64,000 nt of DNA, taken from positions 124,001 to 188,000 of the forward strand of contig NZ_JOFZ01000011.1 in NCBI RefSeq assembly GCF_000721265.1. The letters run 5' to 3'. A model generated the notes under the pieces. The model was not told the DNA's origin, ran no database searches, and was given only the letters and a program-made list of their open reading frames with translations. The position numbers were made by a program, and so were the translations under genes. Positions 16,916-26,335 of the stretch are shown in pieces. Position 1 is the first letter of the stretch. Each line of letters starts with the position of its first letter. Source of the DNA: Streptomyces sp. NRRL F-5126 (GTDB taxonomy: Bacteria > Actinomycetota > Actinomycetes > Streptomycetales > Streptomycetaceae).

Positions 16916-17953
16916 TCAGGAGGACTCGCGTACCACCAGCTCCGTCGCCAGCGCCACGTGGCGGTGCGGCAGGCCAGGGTCGGCGATCTCGTCGAGCAGC
17001 ATCCGGGTCATCGTGCGGCCCATCTCCTCGATGGGCTGGCGCACGCTCGTCATCGGCGGGTCCGTGTGGCGGGCCACGATCGAGTCGTCGAAGCCGACGA
17101 CCGCGACGTCCTCCGGCACCCGCCGGCCCGCCTCGCGCAGCACCTGCATCGCCCCGGCCGCCATCACGTCGGACGCCGCGAACACCGCGTCCACGTCCGG
17201 CCTGCGCTCCAGCAGCGCCCGCATGGCGCGGATGCCGCCCTCCTCCGTGAAGTCCGCCTGCGCGACGAGCGAGGTGTCGGGCGGCTCGGCGCCCAGCGCC
17301 TTCCTGTGGCCGTCGAGGCGGGCACGCGCGGCCTCCATGTCCAGGGGCCCCGTGATCGTGGCGATCGCCCGCCGGCCGCGGCCGAGCAGGTGCTCGACTG
17401 CGGCACGCGCACCCGACTCGTTGTCCGCGTGGACGTAGCTCAGCGGCTCGCGGTCGGAGCGCCTGCCGCCGAGCACCGCCGGCATGTCGATCGTCTCCAG
17501 CAGGTTCGGCAGCGGGTCGTCACGGTGCACGGAGACGAGCAGCACGCCGTCCACCCGCTGCGCCGAGAGGTAGGTGGCCAGGCGTTCGCGCTCCTTCGCG
17601 GTCCGCACGAGGATCAGCAGGAGCTGCATGTCCGTGTCGGCGAGGCCGGCCGTCACGCCCCGGATGGTGTCCGAGAAGTACGGTTCCGCGACGAGGCGCG
17701 TCTCGGCCTCGGGTATCACCAGCGCCACCGAGTCCGTTCGACTTGTGACGAGAGTGCGCGCCGCCCTGTTCGGCACGTACCCCAGCTCGGCGATCGCCTT
17801 CTGCACCGCCGCGCGCGCCTTGGCGCTCACCCCCTGCGAACCGTTGACCACGCGGGACACGGTGCCTCTGCCGACCCCGGCGCGCGCCGCGACGGCCTCC
17901 AGGGTCGGGCGTGTTGAACCCCTGGACGCCGGGCTCTTCGCGACTCGACTCAT
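16916..17953 (-). CDS. cebR: CebR, LacI-family repressor of cellobiose/cellotriose genes
   Basis: 345 residues. LacI HTH at 16-60 (PTLEAVAARAGVGRGTVSRV, NGSQGVS hinge side), then a periplasmic-binding-protein-like ligand domain ending in VGFDDSIVARHTDPPMTSV. Divergent from cebE, with the operator TGGGAGCGCTCCCA between them. In Streptomyces CebR binds this 14-bp palindrome and is released by cellobiose or cellotriose. Identification rests on family, gene order and operators together. Confidence 0.9.
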   Translation of the reverse strand: MSRVAKSPASRGSTRPTLEAVAARAGVGRGTVSRVVNGSQGVSAKARAAVQKAIAELGYVPNRAARTLVTSRTDSVALVIPEAETRLVAEPYFSDTIRGVTAGLADTDMQLLLILVRTAKERERLATYLSAQRVDGVLLVSVHRDDPLPNLLETIDMPAVLGGRRSDREPLSYVHADNESGARAAVEHLLGRGRRAIATITGPLDMEAARARLDGHRKALGAEPPDTSLVAQADFTEEGGIRAMRALLERRPDVDAVFAASDVMAAGAMQVLREAGRRVPEDVAVVGFDDSIVARHTDPPMTSVRQPIEEMGRTMTRMLLDEIADPGLPHRHVALATELVVRESS

Positions 17954-18277
17954 CGTTCACCTTCCAGCTCGGCGCCGGGCTCTGCGTGAGCCTCGCGCGG
18001 ACGGGGCCGCCCCATTGTGGCCGATGCCTCCCGGACATGGTCCACCACGTACGTGCGGGTACCACCCCGCTCGTAAGGACACGCTCCGGCAACGGAAGCG
18101 ACTTCAAGTATTGACACTGCGCCCCTTTTGGCGTGAGTCTTCGAGCAGCACCGGATTGGGAGCGCTCCCAGTCACCGTACGCCGGTTCGCCACGCGCCGG
18201 CCCGCCGCCGGCCCCGTGCCGGCCTCCGCCGGGGTCACCCCGGACAAGTCCTCCTCCCCGGAACAAGGAGTAGTGGA
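17954..18277. other. cebR-cebE intergenic control region
   Basis: 324 bases without a gene. It contains the CebR operator (18157-18170), and a weak GGAACAAGGAG ribosome binding site just before cebE. A short AT-richer stretch with TTGACA (18111-18116, plus strand) could be the -35 of the cebE promoter, with the operator just downstream of the promoter. Confidence 0.6.
18157..18170. promoter_or_regulatory. CebR operator upstream of cebE
   Basis: TGGGAGCGCTCCCA, a perfect 14-bp palindrome identical to the published CebR box. It lies about 107 bases before the cebE start and would block transcription of cebEFG without cello-oligosaccharide. Confidence 0.92.
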
Positions 18278-19612
18278 ATGCGCATCACCCGCACCGTCAG
18301 CAGCCGCCGAGGCAGAAGGAGCGCCGTGGTCGTCGCGACCTCGGTCCTCACCGCCTCCGCGCTGCTGCTGACGGGTTGCAGCAGCGACAACGGCAGCGGG
18401 GACTCGAGCTCCGACTCGGCGAACGGGCAGATCACGCTCACCGTCGCGGACTACGGGCAGTTCGGCTACAAGGAGGCCGGCCTGTTCGCCAAGTACCACA
18501 AGCTCCACCCGAACATCACGGTGAAGGAGAACGTCACCGCGAACGAGGCCGACTACTACCCGAAGCTGCTTCAGGAGCTGAACTCGGGCAGCGGTCTCGG
18601 CGACGTCACGGGCATCGAGGTCGGGCGCATCAAGGAGGTCGTCAGCACGAAGGCGGACTCCTTCGTCGACCTCAGCAAGACCATCAACCCGTCCGACTGG
18701 GTGTCGTGGAAGGAGGCACAGGCCACGACGGACGGCGGACAGGTCATCGGCGCGGGCACGGACATCGGCCCGATGTCGCTGTGCTACAACCGCGAGCTGT
18801 TCCAGAAGGCCGGCCTGCCCACGGACCGCGACCAGGTCGCGAAGCTCGTCGCCGGCGGCTGGGACGACTACCTCAAGCTGGGCGAGAAGTACAAGAAGAA
18901 CGCGCCCAGCGGCACGTACTTCATGGACTCGGCGAGCGCCATGTACAACGCCGTCGTCAGCTCAAGCACGAAGCAGTACTACGACAAGGACGGCAAGCCG
19001 GTCTACAAGAGCAGCCCCAGCGTGAAGAAGGGCTGGAACCTGGCGGCGAAGGCCGCGAAGGAGAAGCTCACGCAGGGGCTGCCGCAGTTCGACCCCGCGT
19101 GGCAGACGGCCCTGCGCAAGGGCACCATGGCGACGGTGGTGTGCCCGGCGTGGATGGCCGCGCAGATCGCCACGTACGCGGGCCCGAGCTACAAGGGCAA
19201 GTGGGACATCGCCAAGGCGCCCGGCACCACGGCCGCGAACTGGGGAGGCTCGTTCCTCGCGGTGCCGAAGGCCGGCAAGCACACGAAGGAGGCCGCGGCG
19301 CTCGTCAAGTGGCTGACCTCGCCGGCGCAGCAGGCCGCGGTGTTCAAGGCGGCCGGCCTCTTCCCGTCCAACAAGGGCGCCTACAGCCTGCCTGACGTGC
19401 AGAACGGGAAGCTCCCGTACTTCAACAACGCCCCGATCGGCAAGATCTACGCGCAGGAGGCGGCGTCCATCCCGGTGGCCGTGATCGGCGCGAAGGACGC
19501 CGACATCAAGGACGCGATCTCCAAGCAGATCAACAACATGGAGCAGCGCGGCACCAAGCCGGCCGACGCCTGGTCGGCGGCGACGGACAAGATCGACAAG
19601 ATCATCGGCTGA
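18278..19612 (+). CDS. cebE: CebE, cellobiose/cellotriose-binding lipoprotein of the ABC importer
   Basis: 444 residues. Signal peptide with lipobox LLLTGC (Cys34), a Ser/Gly/Asp linker, and a family 1 solute-binding domain (ITLTVADYGQFGYKEAGLFA at its start, LKQGTMATVVCPAWMA-like pocket region, PAQQAAVFKAAGLFPSN near the end). Held on the outer membrane face and passes cello-oligosaccharides to CebFG. First gene after the CebR operator. A strong stem-loop follows it, consistent with extra binding protein over permeases. Confidence 0.92.
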   Translation: MRITRTVSSRRGRRSAVVVATSVLTASALLLTGCSSDNGSGDSSSDSANGQITLTVADYGQFGYKEAGLFAKYHKLHPNITVKENVTANEADYYPKLLQELNSGSGLGDVTGIEVGRIKEVVSTKADSFVDLSKTINPSDWVSWKEAQATTDGGQVIGAGTDIGPMSLCYNRELFQKAGLPTDRDQVAKLVAGGWDDYLKLGEKYKKNAPSGTYFMDSASAMYNAVVSSSTKQYYDKDGKPVYKSSPSVKKGWNLAAKAAKEKLTQGLPQFDPAWQTALRKGTMATVVCPAWMAAQIATYAGPSYKGKWDIAKAPGTTAANWGGSFLAVPKAGKHTKEAAALVKWLTSPAQQAAVFKAAGLFPSNKGAYSLPDVQNGKLPYFNNAPIGKIYAQEAASIPVAVIGAKDADIKDAISKQINNMEQRGTKPADAWSAATDKIDKIIG

Positions 19613-19659
19613 CGACCGGGGGCCGGGTCCCGCGGCTGCCCGGGGCTGCCTCCCCGACC

Positions 19660-19691
19660 GGCCGCCGGGGCCCGGCCCGGCCCCGGCGGCC
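19660..19691 (+). terminator. Stem-loop between cebE and cebF (attenuator or mRNA stabiliser)
   Basis: Perfect 12-bp stem GGCCGCCGGGGC / GCCCCGGCGGCC with an 8-base loop in the 215-base gap between cebE and cebF. It has no U tract, so it more likely causes partial termination or protects the cebE message 3' end than full termination. Confidence 0.65.
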
Positions 19692-19827
19692 CTGGCCCTC
19701 TCCCGGCTCCGCGACGGCGCCGGGACGCGGTCGCCGCGGCGGCCGCCACCAGGCCGCTCCCCCGGCCCCGGCGGCCGCCTCGGCGCGACCGGCCCACCCA
19801 CACCCCCGAAGGACAAGGACTCCGACC

Positions 19828-20826
19828 GTGGCCACCTCGACACCCACCCGGGACGCGCAGATCCCGCCGCCCCGCCGGCCCGCTCCCCCGCGCGCGGCAG
19901 CAGGCCGCGGGACATGGCGCAGCCGGCTGTGGCGGTTCGACGACAAGGCATCGCCGTACGCGTACATCGCGCCGTTCTTCCTCGTCTTCGGCGCCTTCGG
20001 CCTCTTCCCCCTCGTCTACACCGGCTGGATCGCCCTGCACCACGTCGAGATGACGGGGCTCGACCAGATGACCTGGGTGGGCTGGGGCAACTTCGACACC
20101 ATCCTGCACGACTCCGAGTTCTGGACCTCGGTCGCCAACACCTTCATCATCGGGGTCATCTCGACCGTCCCCCAGCTCCTGATGGCGCTGGGGCTCGCCC
20201 ACCTCCTCAACTACAAGCTGCGGGCGAGCACGTTCTTCCGGACGCTCATCCTCACCCCGTACGCCACGTCGGTGGCGTCGGCCGCGCTCGTCTTCGCGCT
20301 CGTCTTCCGCGCCGACGGCGGCATCCTCAACTGGGTGCTGCACTTCATCGGTCTCGGCCACACCAACTGGGCCAACGGCCAGTGGACCTCCAAGATCGCG
20401 ATCTCCGCCATCGTCATCTGGCGCTGGACCGGCTACAACACACTGATCTACCTCGCCGCCATGCAGGCCGTGCCCACCGACCTCTACGAGGCCGCCGCGA
20501 TCGACGGCGCGTCCCGCTGGCAGCAGTTCCGCAAGGTGACGATCCCGTCCCTGCGGCCCACGATCCTGTTCACCATCGTGATCTCCACGATCGGCGCCAT
20601 GCAGCTGTTCGGTGAACCGCTGCTGCTCGAGGGCGGCTCCAACGGCGCCACCGGCGGCAACCAGAACCAGTACGAGACGCTCAGCGTGTACCTCTACCAC
20701 TACGGCTGGGGACTCGGGCACCTGGGACCCGCCGCGGCGGTCGCCTGGGCCATGCTCGCCCTGTTGCTGATCATCGCCGGCATCAACCTGCTCGTCGGCC
20801 GTCTCGTTCGCAAGTCCGCCGCCTGA
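19828..20826 (+). CDS. cebF: CebF, cellobiose ABC transporter permease
   Basis: 332 residues with six transmembrane helices (first at about 45-70: YIAPFFLVFGAFGLFPLVYT). The permease EAA loop reads YEAAAIDGASRWQQFRKVTIP, which binds the ATPase. The N-terminal 35 residues are Pro/Arg-rich and cytosolic. GTG start at 19828 after AAGGACAAGGA. Fifteen bases before cebG. No ATPase gene follows; the shared ATPase MsiK does this in known ceb systems. Confidence 0.92.
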   Translation: MATSTPTRDAQIPPPRRPAPPRAAAGRGTWRSRLWRFDDKASPYAYIAPFFLVFGAFGLFPLVYTGWIALHHVEMTGLDQMTWVGWGNFDTILHDSEFWTSVANTFIIGVISTVPQLLMALGLAHLLNYKLRASTFFRTLILTPYATSVASAALVFALVFRADGGILNWVLHFIGLGHTNWANGQWTSKIAISAIVIWRWTGYNTLIYLAAMQAVPTDLYEAAAIDGASRWQQFRKVTIPSLRPTILFTIVISTIGAMQLFGEPLLLEGGSNGATGGNQNQYETLSVYLYHYGWGLGHLGPAAAVAWAMLALLLIIAGINLLVGRLVRKSAA

Positions 20827-20840
20827 GGGAGTCCTCCGCC

Positions 20841-21719
20841 ATGACCACCACAAGCCCCGCCGCCCGCACCGCACGCGGCCGGCTCCGTGTCGGCGCGGGA
20901 CGCCAACTGCACGCCGGCCCCGTCACGTACGTCGTCCTCGTCATCGCCGGGATCCTCTCGATCCTGCCGCTGTACTGGACGCTCGTCGCGGCCTCGCACA
21001 CGCAGAACGACGTGCTCGCGGCGACCCCGCCACTCATCCCCGGCGGGCGTCTCTTCCACAACCTGTCGGCCGCGTGGCAGCAGGCCCACCTCGGCAAGGC
21101 GATCCTCAACACCATCGTGGTGTCCGGCTGCATCACCGCGGCCACCCTTTTCTTCTGCACCCTGGCGGGCTACTCGTTCGCCAAGATGCGCTTCCGCGGC
21201 AGGAACTGGCTGATGACCGCCGTCATCGCCACCCTCACGATCCCGCCGCAGCTCAGCGTCGTGCCGCTGTTCATGATGATGTCCGACATCGGCTGGGGCG
21301 GGCACCTGGAGTCGGTGATCTTCCCGACGCTGGTGTCCGCGTTCGGTGTGTTCTTCATGCGGCAGTACCTGCTCGAAGCGCTGCCGTACGAGCTGATCGA
21401 GGCGGCCAAGGTCGACGGCGCCAACAACTTCCGCATCGTGTACAGCATCGTCCTGCCGGTCGCCAGGCCCGCGATGATGGTGCTCGGCATGCTGACGTTC
21501 GTCCAGGCGTGGAACGACTTCTTCTGGCCGTACCTCGCGCTCAACCAGCAGAACCCCACCCTCCAGGTCGCGCTCGGCCAGCTGAGCGCGTCGTACACGC
21601 CCGACCAGTCCATCGTGATGGCCGGCGCCCTGATCAGCGCCCTGCCGCTGCTCGTCGTCTTCGTGCTCTTCGGCAAGCAGATCGTCGGCGGCATCATGTC
21701 CGGCGCCGTCAAGGGATGA
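20841..21719 (+). CDS. cebG: CebG, cellobiose ABC transporter permease
   Basis: 292 residues, six transmembrane helices, MalG type. EAA loop: LIEAAKVDGANNFRIVYSIV. C-terminal end FVLFGKQIVGGIMSGAVKG is characteristic of sugar permeases of this group. Start ATG 20841 follows GAGGGAGTCC. Forms the channel with CebF; the pair is co-transcribed. Confidence 0.92.
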   Translation: MTTTSPAARTARGRLRVGAGRQLHAGPVTYVVLVIAGILSILPLYWTLVAASHTQNDVLAATPPLIPGGRLFHNLSAAWQQAHLGKAILNTIVVSGCITAATLFFCTLAGYSFAKMRFRGRNWLMTAVIATLTIPPQLSVVPLFMMMSDIGWGGHLESVIFPTLVSAFGVFFMRQYLLEALPYELIEAAKVDGANNFRIVYSIVLPVARPAMMVLGMLTFVQAWNDFFWPYLALNQQNPTLQVALGQLSASYTPDQSIVMAGALISALPLLVVFVLFGKQIVGGIMSGAVKG

Positions 21720-21805
21720 CCGGACGGCCGCCGGTGACAGGCCGTCATCGGCGGCCGCACTCCGCCCGCCCCCGCCTCGCACCCCCCGTCCCGACCAGCC
21801 TCGCA

Positions 21806-21819
21806 TGGGAGCGCTCCCG
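21806..21819. promoter_or_regulatory. CebR operator overlapping the bglC ribosome binding region
   Basis: TGGGAGCGCTCCCG, 13 of 14 matches to the CebR box, ending two bases before the bglC ATG. The embedded GGGAG may also act as the ribosome binding site. It gives bglC its own CebR control apart from cebEFG. Confidence 0.88.
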
Positions 21820-21821
21820 AC

Positions 21822-23309
21822 ATGACCGCACTGCAACCGGAGACCGGTGTCCGTCCCCGCACCGCCACGGCCGCCGCCGGAGACACCGCCGCAACGGCGC
21901 CCTTCCCCACCGGATTCGCCTGGGGCGCGGCAACCGCCGCCTACCAGGTGGAGGGCGCGGCCACCGAGGACGGCCGCACACCGTCCATCTGGGACACCTT
22001 CGCCCACACCCCGGGCCGGGTACGCAACGGCGACACCGGCGACATCGCCGCCGACCACTACCACCGCTTCCGCGACGACATCGCGCTGATGCGCGAACTC
22101 GGCCTGACCGCCTACCGGTTCTCCGTCTCCTGGACGCGCGTGCAGCCCACGGGGCGCGGCCCCGCCGTCGAGCGCGGCCTCGACTTCTACCGCCGCCTGA
22201 CGGACGAGCTGCTGGCCGCGGGCATCACGCCCGTCGCCACCCTCTACCACTGGGACCTGCCGCAGGACCTGGAGGACGCGGGCGGCTGGCCGACCCGTAC
22301 CACCGCTGAGCGCTTCGCCGACTACGCCGCCATCATGGCGGGGGCGATCGGCGACCGGGTGCCGATGTGGACCACGATGAACGAGCCGTGGTGCTCGGCG
22401 TTCCTCGGCTACGGCTCGGGCGTGCACGCGCCTGGCCGCACCGACCCGACCGCCTCGCTGCGCGCCGCGCACCACCTCAACCTGGCCCACGGCAGGGCCG
22501 TCGAGGTGCTGCGCGACACGCTGCCCTCGGACGCGCGGCTGTCTCTCACGCTCAACCTGCACCAGGTGCGCCCGCTCACCGGCAGCGCCGCCGACGCGGA
22601 GGCGGCGCGCAGGATCGACGCCGTCGGCAACCGCGTCTTCACCGGGCCCGTGCTGGACGGCGCCTACCCGCAGGACCTGCTCGCGGACACCGCACGCGTC
22701 GTGGACTGGGGGGAGTTGGTGCGTGACGGGGACCTCGCCGCCATCTCGCGCCCCATCGACCTGCTCGGCGTGAACTACTACACACCGACCGTCGTCTCCG
22801 CGCCCGAGGCCTCGGACACCGGCCGCGAGCGCTTCCACGGCGGACACGGCGCGAGTGACCACTCGCCGTGGACGGGCTCGGAGGACGTCGTCTTCCACCT
22901 TCCGGAGAACCTCGGCCGCACGGCGATGGACTGGGCGATCGACCCCGACGGCCTGTACGAGCTGCTGGTGGGGCTGCACCGGGAGCACCCGGGCCTGCCG
23001 CTGATGGTGACGGAGAACGGCGCGGCCTTCGACGACTACGTCTCGCCCGAGGGACGGGTGGAGGACCCGGAGCGCATCGCCTACCTGCACGGCCATCTGG
23101 CCGCGGTGCGCAGGGCGATGGACGCGGGCGCGGACGTACGCGGTTACTTCCTCTGGTCGCTGCTGGACAACTTCGAGTGGGCGTACGGCTATTCGAAGCG
23201 CTTCGGCGCGGTGTACGTGGACTATGCGACCCAGCGGCGCATCCCCAAGGCCAGCGCCCACTGGTACGCGGACGTGATCCGCGCGAACGGCCTGCCGGGA
23301 CCCGCCTGA
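21822..23309 (+). CDS. bglC: BglC, family 1 beta-glucosidase
   Basis: 495 residues, GH1 fold. [15 protein letters not shown] at the N-terminus, acid/base Glu188 in TTMNEPW, nucleophile Glu398 in VTENGAAF, and the aglycone/glucose-binding [13 protein letters not shown] near the end. No signal peptide, so it hydrolyses imported cellobiose to glucose in the cytosol, lowering the CebR inducer. Last gene of the ceb module. Confidence 0.94.
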   Translation: MTALQPETGVRPRTATAAAGDTAATAPFPTGFAWGAATAAYQVEGAATEDGRTPSIWDTFAHTPGRVRNGDTGDIAADHYHRFRDDIALMRELGLTAYRFSVSWTRVQPTGRGPAVERGLDFYRRLTDELLAAGITPVATLYHWDLPQDLEDAGGWPTRTTAERFADYAAIMAGAIGDRVPMWTTMNEPWCSAFLGYGSGVHAPGRTDPTASLRAAHHLNLAHGRAVEVLRDTLPSDARLSLTLNLHQVRPLTGSAADAEAARRIDAVGNRVFTGPVLDGAYPQDLLADTARVVDWGELVRDGDLAAISRPIDLLGVNYYTPTVVSAPEASDTGRERFHGGHGASDHSPWTGSEDVVFHLPENLGRTAMDWAIDPDGLYELLVGLHREHPGLPLMVTENGAAFDDYVSPEGRVEDPERIAYLHGHLAAVRRAMDAGADVRGYFLWSLLDNFEWAYGYSKRFGAVYVDYATQRRIPKASAHWYADVIRANGLPGPA

Positions 23310-23337
23310 TCCGACGGCCCGGCAGGCGGGGGAAGTT

Positions 23338-23380
23338 GGCGCCCCGGCCCGGTGGGGGGAAGTAGTCGGGCCGGGGCGCC
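23338..23380. terminator. Strong bidirectional terminator after bglC
   Basis: Perfect 14-bp stem GGCGCCCCGGCCCG / CGGGCCGGGGCGCC with a 15-base loop, between convergent bglC and a histidine kinase gene. A second smaller stem (GTCGGCC/GGCCGAC) follows at about 23384-23406. Confidence 0.85.
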
Positions 23381-23542
23381 CGTGGTCGGCCGGTGGGGTC
23401 GGCCGACGGACGAGGGGGCCGCCGGGGCCGCCCGCCGGCCGGGCGCACCGCTCACGCTAGCCGTCGCGCTGCGGGCGAACCGGATGTATCGGACGGCCCC
23501 CTGTGTCCCTTAGGACTGCGTTAAGGACCGGATCGGAAGGCG

Positions 23543-24991
23543 TTAAGCGGACGACCGTGTGCGACCGCCGCGGTTTCGCCGATGACCTTTTCGGCTCATG
23601 TCGCGCACGCCGCGCAGGCCACCCAGGCCGCGCACGCCGCGCCGGCGGCCGCCCGGCCCCGCGCCGCTGCCCCGGTCCGTCCCGAGGCCGAGCCAGAGCC
23701 TGATCTCCGTGCCGCCGAGCACCGAGCGCCCGACCCGCACGTCGCCGCCCGTGGACTCGGCGGCCCTGCGGGCGATGTCGAGGCCGAGGCCCGTGGAGCC
23801 GTCGCGGCCACCGCTGTTGCCGCGTGCCAGCGCGGCGCCGGGGTCCTGGATGCCGGGCCCCGCGTCGGAGACCAGCACGATCACCGCGTCACGCGCCCGG
23901 TGCACGTCGACCGCGAAGGACGTGCCCTCGGGTGTGTGGCGGAAGACGTTGCCGAGCAGCGCGTCCAGCGCGGCCACAAGATCGGCGCGCGCGACGGGTA
24001 CGCGCGCGGGCTCGTCCACGCCCGCGACCCGCACGGTGCGGCTCTCGTCCTCGGCGAGCGCCGACCAGAAGTCCATGCGCTCCCGCACGACCTCGCTCGC
24101 GTCGCAGCCGGTCACCGCCCTCGTGGCGGCCGTACGCGGCTTCGCCTCGCGCGCCGTCCTGATGACGGTGTCGACCTCGCGCTCCAGCTGGGCGACGGCC
24201 TGCCTGGTCTGCTCCGCCGCTGGTCCCTCGCCCAGGGACGCCGCGTTGAGGCGCAGCACCGTCAAGGGCGTGCGCAGCCGGTGCGAGAGGTCCGCCGCGA
24301 ACTCGCGCTCGGCATCGAGCAGCTGGACGACCTGGTCCGCCATGGCGTTGAACGCGGCGGCCGCCGAGCGCAGTTCAGGCGGCCCCTCCTCGGGCACGCG
24401 CGCGCCCAGCGCACCCTCGCCGAGCGCCTGGGCCGCGCCCGCGAGCCGCCTGGCGGGCTGCACCGTGCGGCGGCCGAGCCGGTCGGCGAAGGCCACGGAG
24501 CCCGCCACGAGCGCGCAGCCCACCCCGGCGAGCACCAGCCACGCCGTGGCCACACCCCGGGTGACGTCGGCCTCAGGCACGTAGACCTCCACGACCGCGG
24601 TGACGCCCGTGGACAGCGCGGTCGGCTGGAGCAGGGCGAACCCGCCGCGCACCGGGGAGATGGAGGCACGGCCCACCCGTTCGACGGTGCGGACGTCGCC
24701 CGCCGCGGCCCTGCCCGTGCCGAGTTCGAAGCCTGACATCCCGCGCGCGCCGGGCACGTGGACGGCCATGCGGCCGTCGGACCCGGCCTGCGTGGAGAGC
24801 ACGGCGCGCTCCAGCCTGTCCCGGTCGGTGGTGATGGCGAGGGCGGGCCCGAGGGTCGCCGCCTGCCGCTCCGCGTTGGTGAACACGCGATCCCTGGCCA
24901 TCTCCCTGACGACGAGGCCGAGCGGTACGGCGAACGCGAGCACCACCATCACGCTCACCGCGAGCACCACCTTGACCAGTGCCCACCTCAT
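23543..24991 (-). CDS. OmpR-system sensor histidine kinase
   Basis: 482 residues from ATG 24991. Two transmembrane helices (about 8-28 and 149-169) bracket an extracellular sensor of 120 residues; HAMP follows; HisKA has DLSHRLRTPLTVLRLN with phospho-His237; HATPase has NVFRHTPEG, DAGPGI and GSTGLGLDIARR. The last 50 residues are Gly/Arg-rich and low complexity. Start overlaps the response regulator stop by four bases (ATGA), so the pair is translationally coupled. Confidence 0.9.
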   Translation of the reverse strand: MRWALVKVVLAVSVMVVLAFAVPLGLVVREMARDRVFTNAERQAATLGPALAITTDRDRLERAVLSTQAGSDGRMAVHVPGARGMSGFELGTGRAAAGDVRTVERVGRASISPVRGGFALLQPTALSTGVTAVVEVYVPEADVTRGVATAWLVLAGVGCALVAGSVAFADRLGRRTVQPARRLAGAAQALGEGALGARVPEEGPPELRSAAAAFNAMADQVVQLLDAEREFAADLSHRLRTPLTVLRLNAASLGEGPAAEQTRQAVAQLEREVDTVIRTAREAKPRTAATRAVTGCDASEVVRERMDFWSALAEDESRTVRVAGVDEPARVPVARADLVAALDALLGNVFRHTPEGTSFAVDVHRARDAVIVLVSDAGPGIQDPGAALARGNSGGRDGSTGLGLDIARRAAESTGGDVRVGRSVLGGTEIRLWLGLGTDRGSGAGPGGRRRGVRGLGGLRGVRDMSRKGHRRNRGGRTRSSA

Positions 24992-25698
24992 CGGGCGGCG
25001 GCACCCGGCAGCGGCGGTTCCAGCTTCACGCCGACCCCGCGCAGCGTGTGCAGGTAGCGCGGCCGTGCCGCGGTCTCCCCGAGCTTGCGCCGCAGCCACG
25101 ACAGGTGGACGTCGATGGTCTGGTCGTCGCCGTAGGACTGCTGCCACACCTCGGCCAGCAGCTCCCTGCGCGCCACCACGACGCCCGGTCGCCCCGCGAG
25201 GAAGGCGAGGAGGTCGAACTCGCGTCGCGTGAGGTCGAGTTCGGTGCCGTCCAGGGTCGCGCGGCGGCGCAACGGGTCGACGCGGAGGCCGCCCACCTCG
25301 ACGGCACTGTCCTGCGGCGCCTCGCCCGCCGGCGAGACGCGGGAGCGGCGCAGCACGGCCGCCATGCGGGCGGCCAGCACCTCCACCGAGAACGGCTTGG
25401 TGAGGTAGTCGTCGGCGCCCGCGTTCAGCAGCCGGACGATCTCCGCCTCGTCGTCGCGCGCGGTGGCGACGATCACCGGCACCTCGGTGATGCCGCGCAG
25501 CATCTTGAGCGCCTCGGATCCGTCCAGGTCGGGCAGGCCGAGGTCGAGGACGACGACATCGAACGTGAAGTGCGCGACCTCGCGCAGGGCTTCGAGCGCG
25601 GTGCCCACGCTGCGCACGGTGTGGGCCGCCTCGGTCAGGTGCCGGATCAGCGCGGACCGCACAAACTGGTCGTCCTCGACCACGAGCACTCGTGCCAT
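24988..25698 (-). CDS. OmpR/PhoB-family response regulator
   Basis: 236 residues from ATG 25698. Receiver: VVEDD (acidic pocket), VVLDLGLPD with phospho-acceptor Asp near 52, and YLTKPFS with the conserved Lys. C-terminal winged helix: LDLTRREFDLLAFLAGRPG, then QTIDVHLSWLRRKLGE and YLHTLRGVGVKL. The frame is open further upstream but no ribosome binding site supports that. Partner of the downstream kinase; a small secreted protein gene starts divergently and could be a target. Confidence 0.92.
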   Translation of the reverse strand: MARVLVVEDDQFVRSALIRHLTEAAHTVRSVGTALEALREVAHFTFDVVVLDLGLPDLDGSEALKMLRGITEVPVIVATARDDEAEIVRLLNAGADDYLTKPFSVEVLAARMAAVLRRSRVSPAGEAPQDSAVEVGGLRVDPLRRRATLDGTELDLTRREFDLLAFLAGRPGVVVARRELLAEVWQQSYGDDQTIDVHLSWLRRKLGETAARPRYLHTLRGVGVKLEPPLPGAAAR

Positions 25699-25762
25699 GG
25701 CCCGCACCGTACGCCATCGGTACGCCGTCCGGGTGAGACAGGTGGTACGCGGGTGGTGCACC

Positions 25763-26308
25763 ATGTCGGTGATGCGCCAGGCACTCGTCCCCGTCGTCGC
25801 GTGGTCGCTCGCCACGGGCGCGGCGGTCACGCTGTCGTGGTGGGGCGTGCACTCCGTGATGGCCGGCACCGCATACGATCCGCCGCGCGCCGTGCCGATC
25901 GCCGCGGGCGCCACGTCGCCCGCGCCGTCACCGCCGCCACTCGTCCCGGCGACGCGGCGGCCGCGCTCCCCGTCGGCCACGCCCTCCGGCTCGCACGCCC
26001 CGGACCGCCACGCGTCCGGCCCGTCGCGCAAGCCGTCGCCCTCCTCGTCGGCGGCCTCCCCCTCGGCGACGGGCATGCGGGCCTCGGGCACGGTGAAGAG
26101 CTACGAGATCGCGGGCGGCCGGGCGGTCTTCGACGTCGGCGCGGACTCGGCGTCGCTGGTGTCGGCGACGCCCGACGCGGGGTGGCGGATGCAGACGTGG
26201 GCGCAGCCCGAGTGGGTGCGCGTGACGTTCACGAAGGGACAGCGGGAGTCGTCGGTGTTCTACACCTGGAACGGCCATGCGCCGGCGGTGGCGTTCGACA
26301 GCCGGTAG
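25763..26308 (+). CDS. Small membrane-anchored or secreted protein, unknown function
   Basis: 181 residues. An N-terminal hydrophobic segment (about 6-35) is a signal anchor, followed by a Pro/Ser/Ala-rich linker (about 50-102) and a C-terminal domain of 75 residues (GTVKSYEIAGGRAVFDVGAD ... GWRMQTWAQPEWVRVTF) that looks like a small all-beta domain. Not recognised. It is divergent from the OmpR-type regulator with a 64-base gap, a common layout for a regulator and its target. Confidence 0.75.
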   Translation: MSVMRQALVPVVAWSLATGAAVTLSWWGVHSVMAGTAYDPPRAVPIAAGATSPAPSPPPLVPATRRPRSPSATPSGSHAPDRHASGPSRKPSPSSSAASPSATGMRASGTVKSYEIAGGRAVFDVGADSASLVSATPDAGWRMQTWAQPEWVRVTFTKGQRESSVFYTWNGHAPAVAFDSR

Positions 26309-26335
26309 CCCGGCCGCCCGGGTTCTGTCGGTACT

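Noticed and set aside
20700..23261. An 853-codon open frame on the minus strand across cebFG-bglC
   Set aside because: It is antisense to three clear genes and its sequence is Arg/Gly/Val-rich without domains; long antisense frames are normal in GC-rich DNA.
24988..26091. Longer response regulator frame from 26091
   Set aside because: The extra 131 residues precede a complete receiver domain, overlap the divergent secreted-protein gene, and lack motifs.
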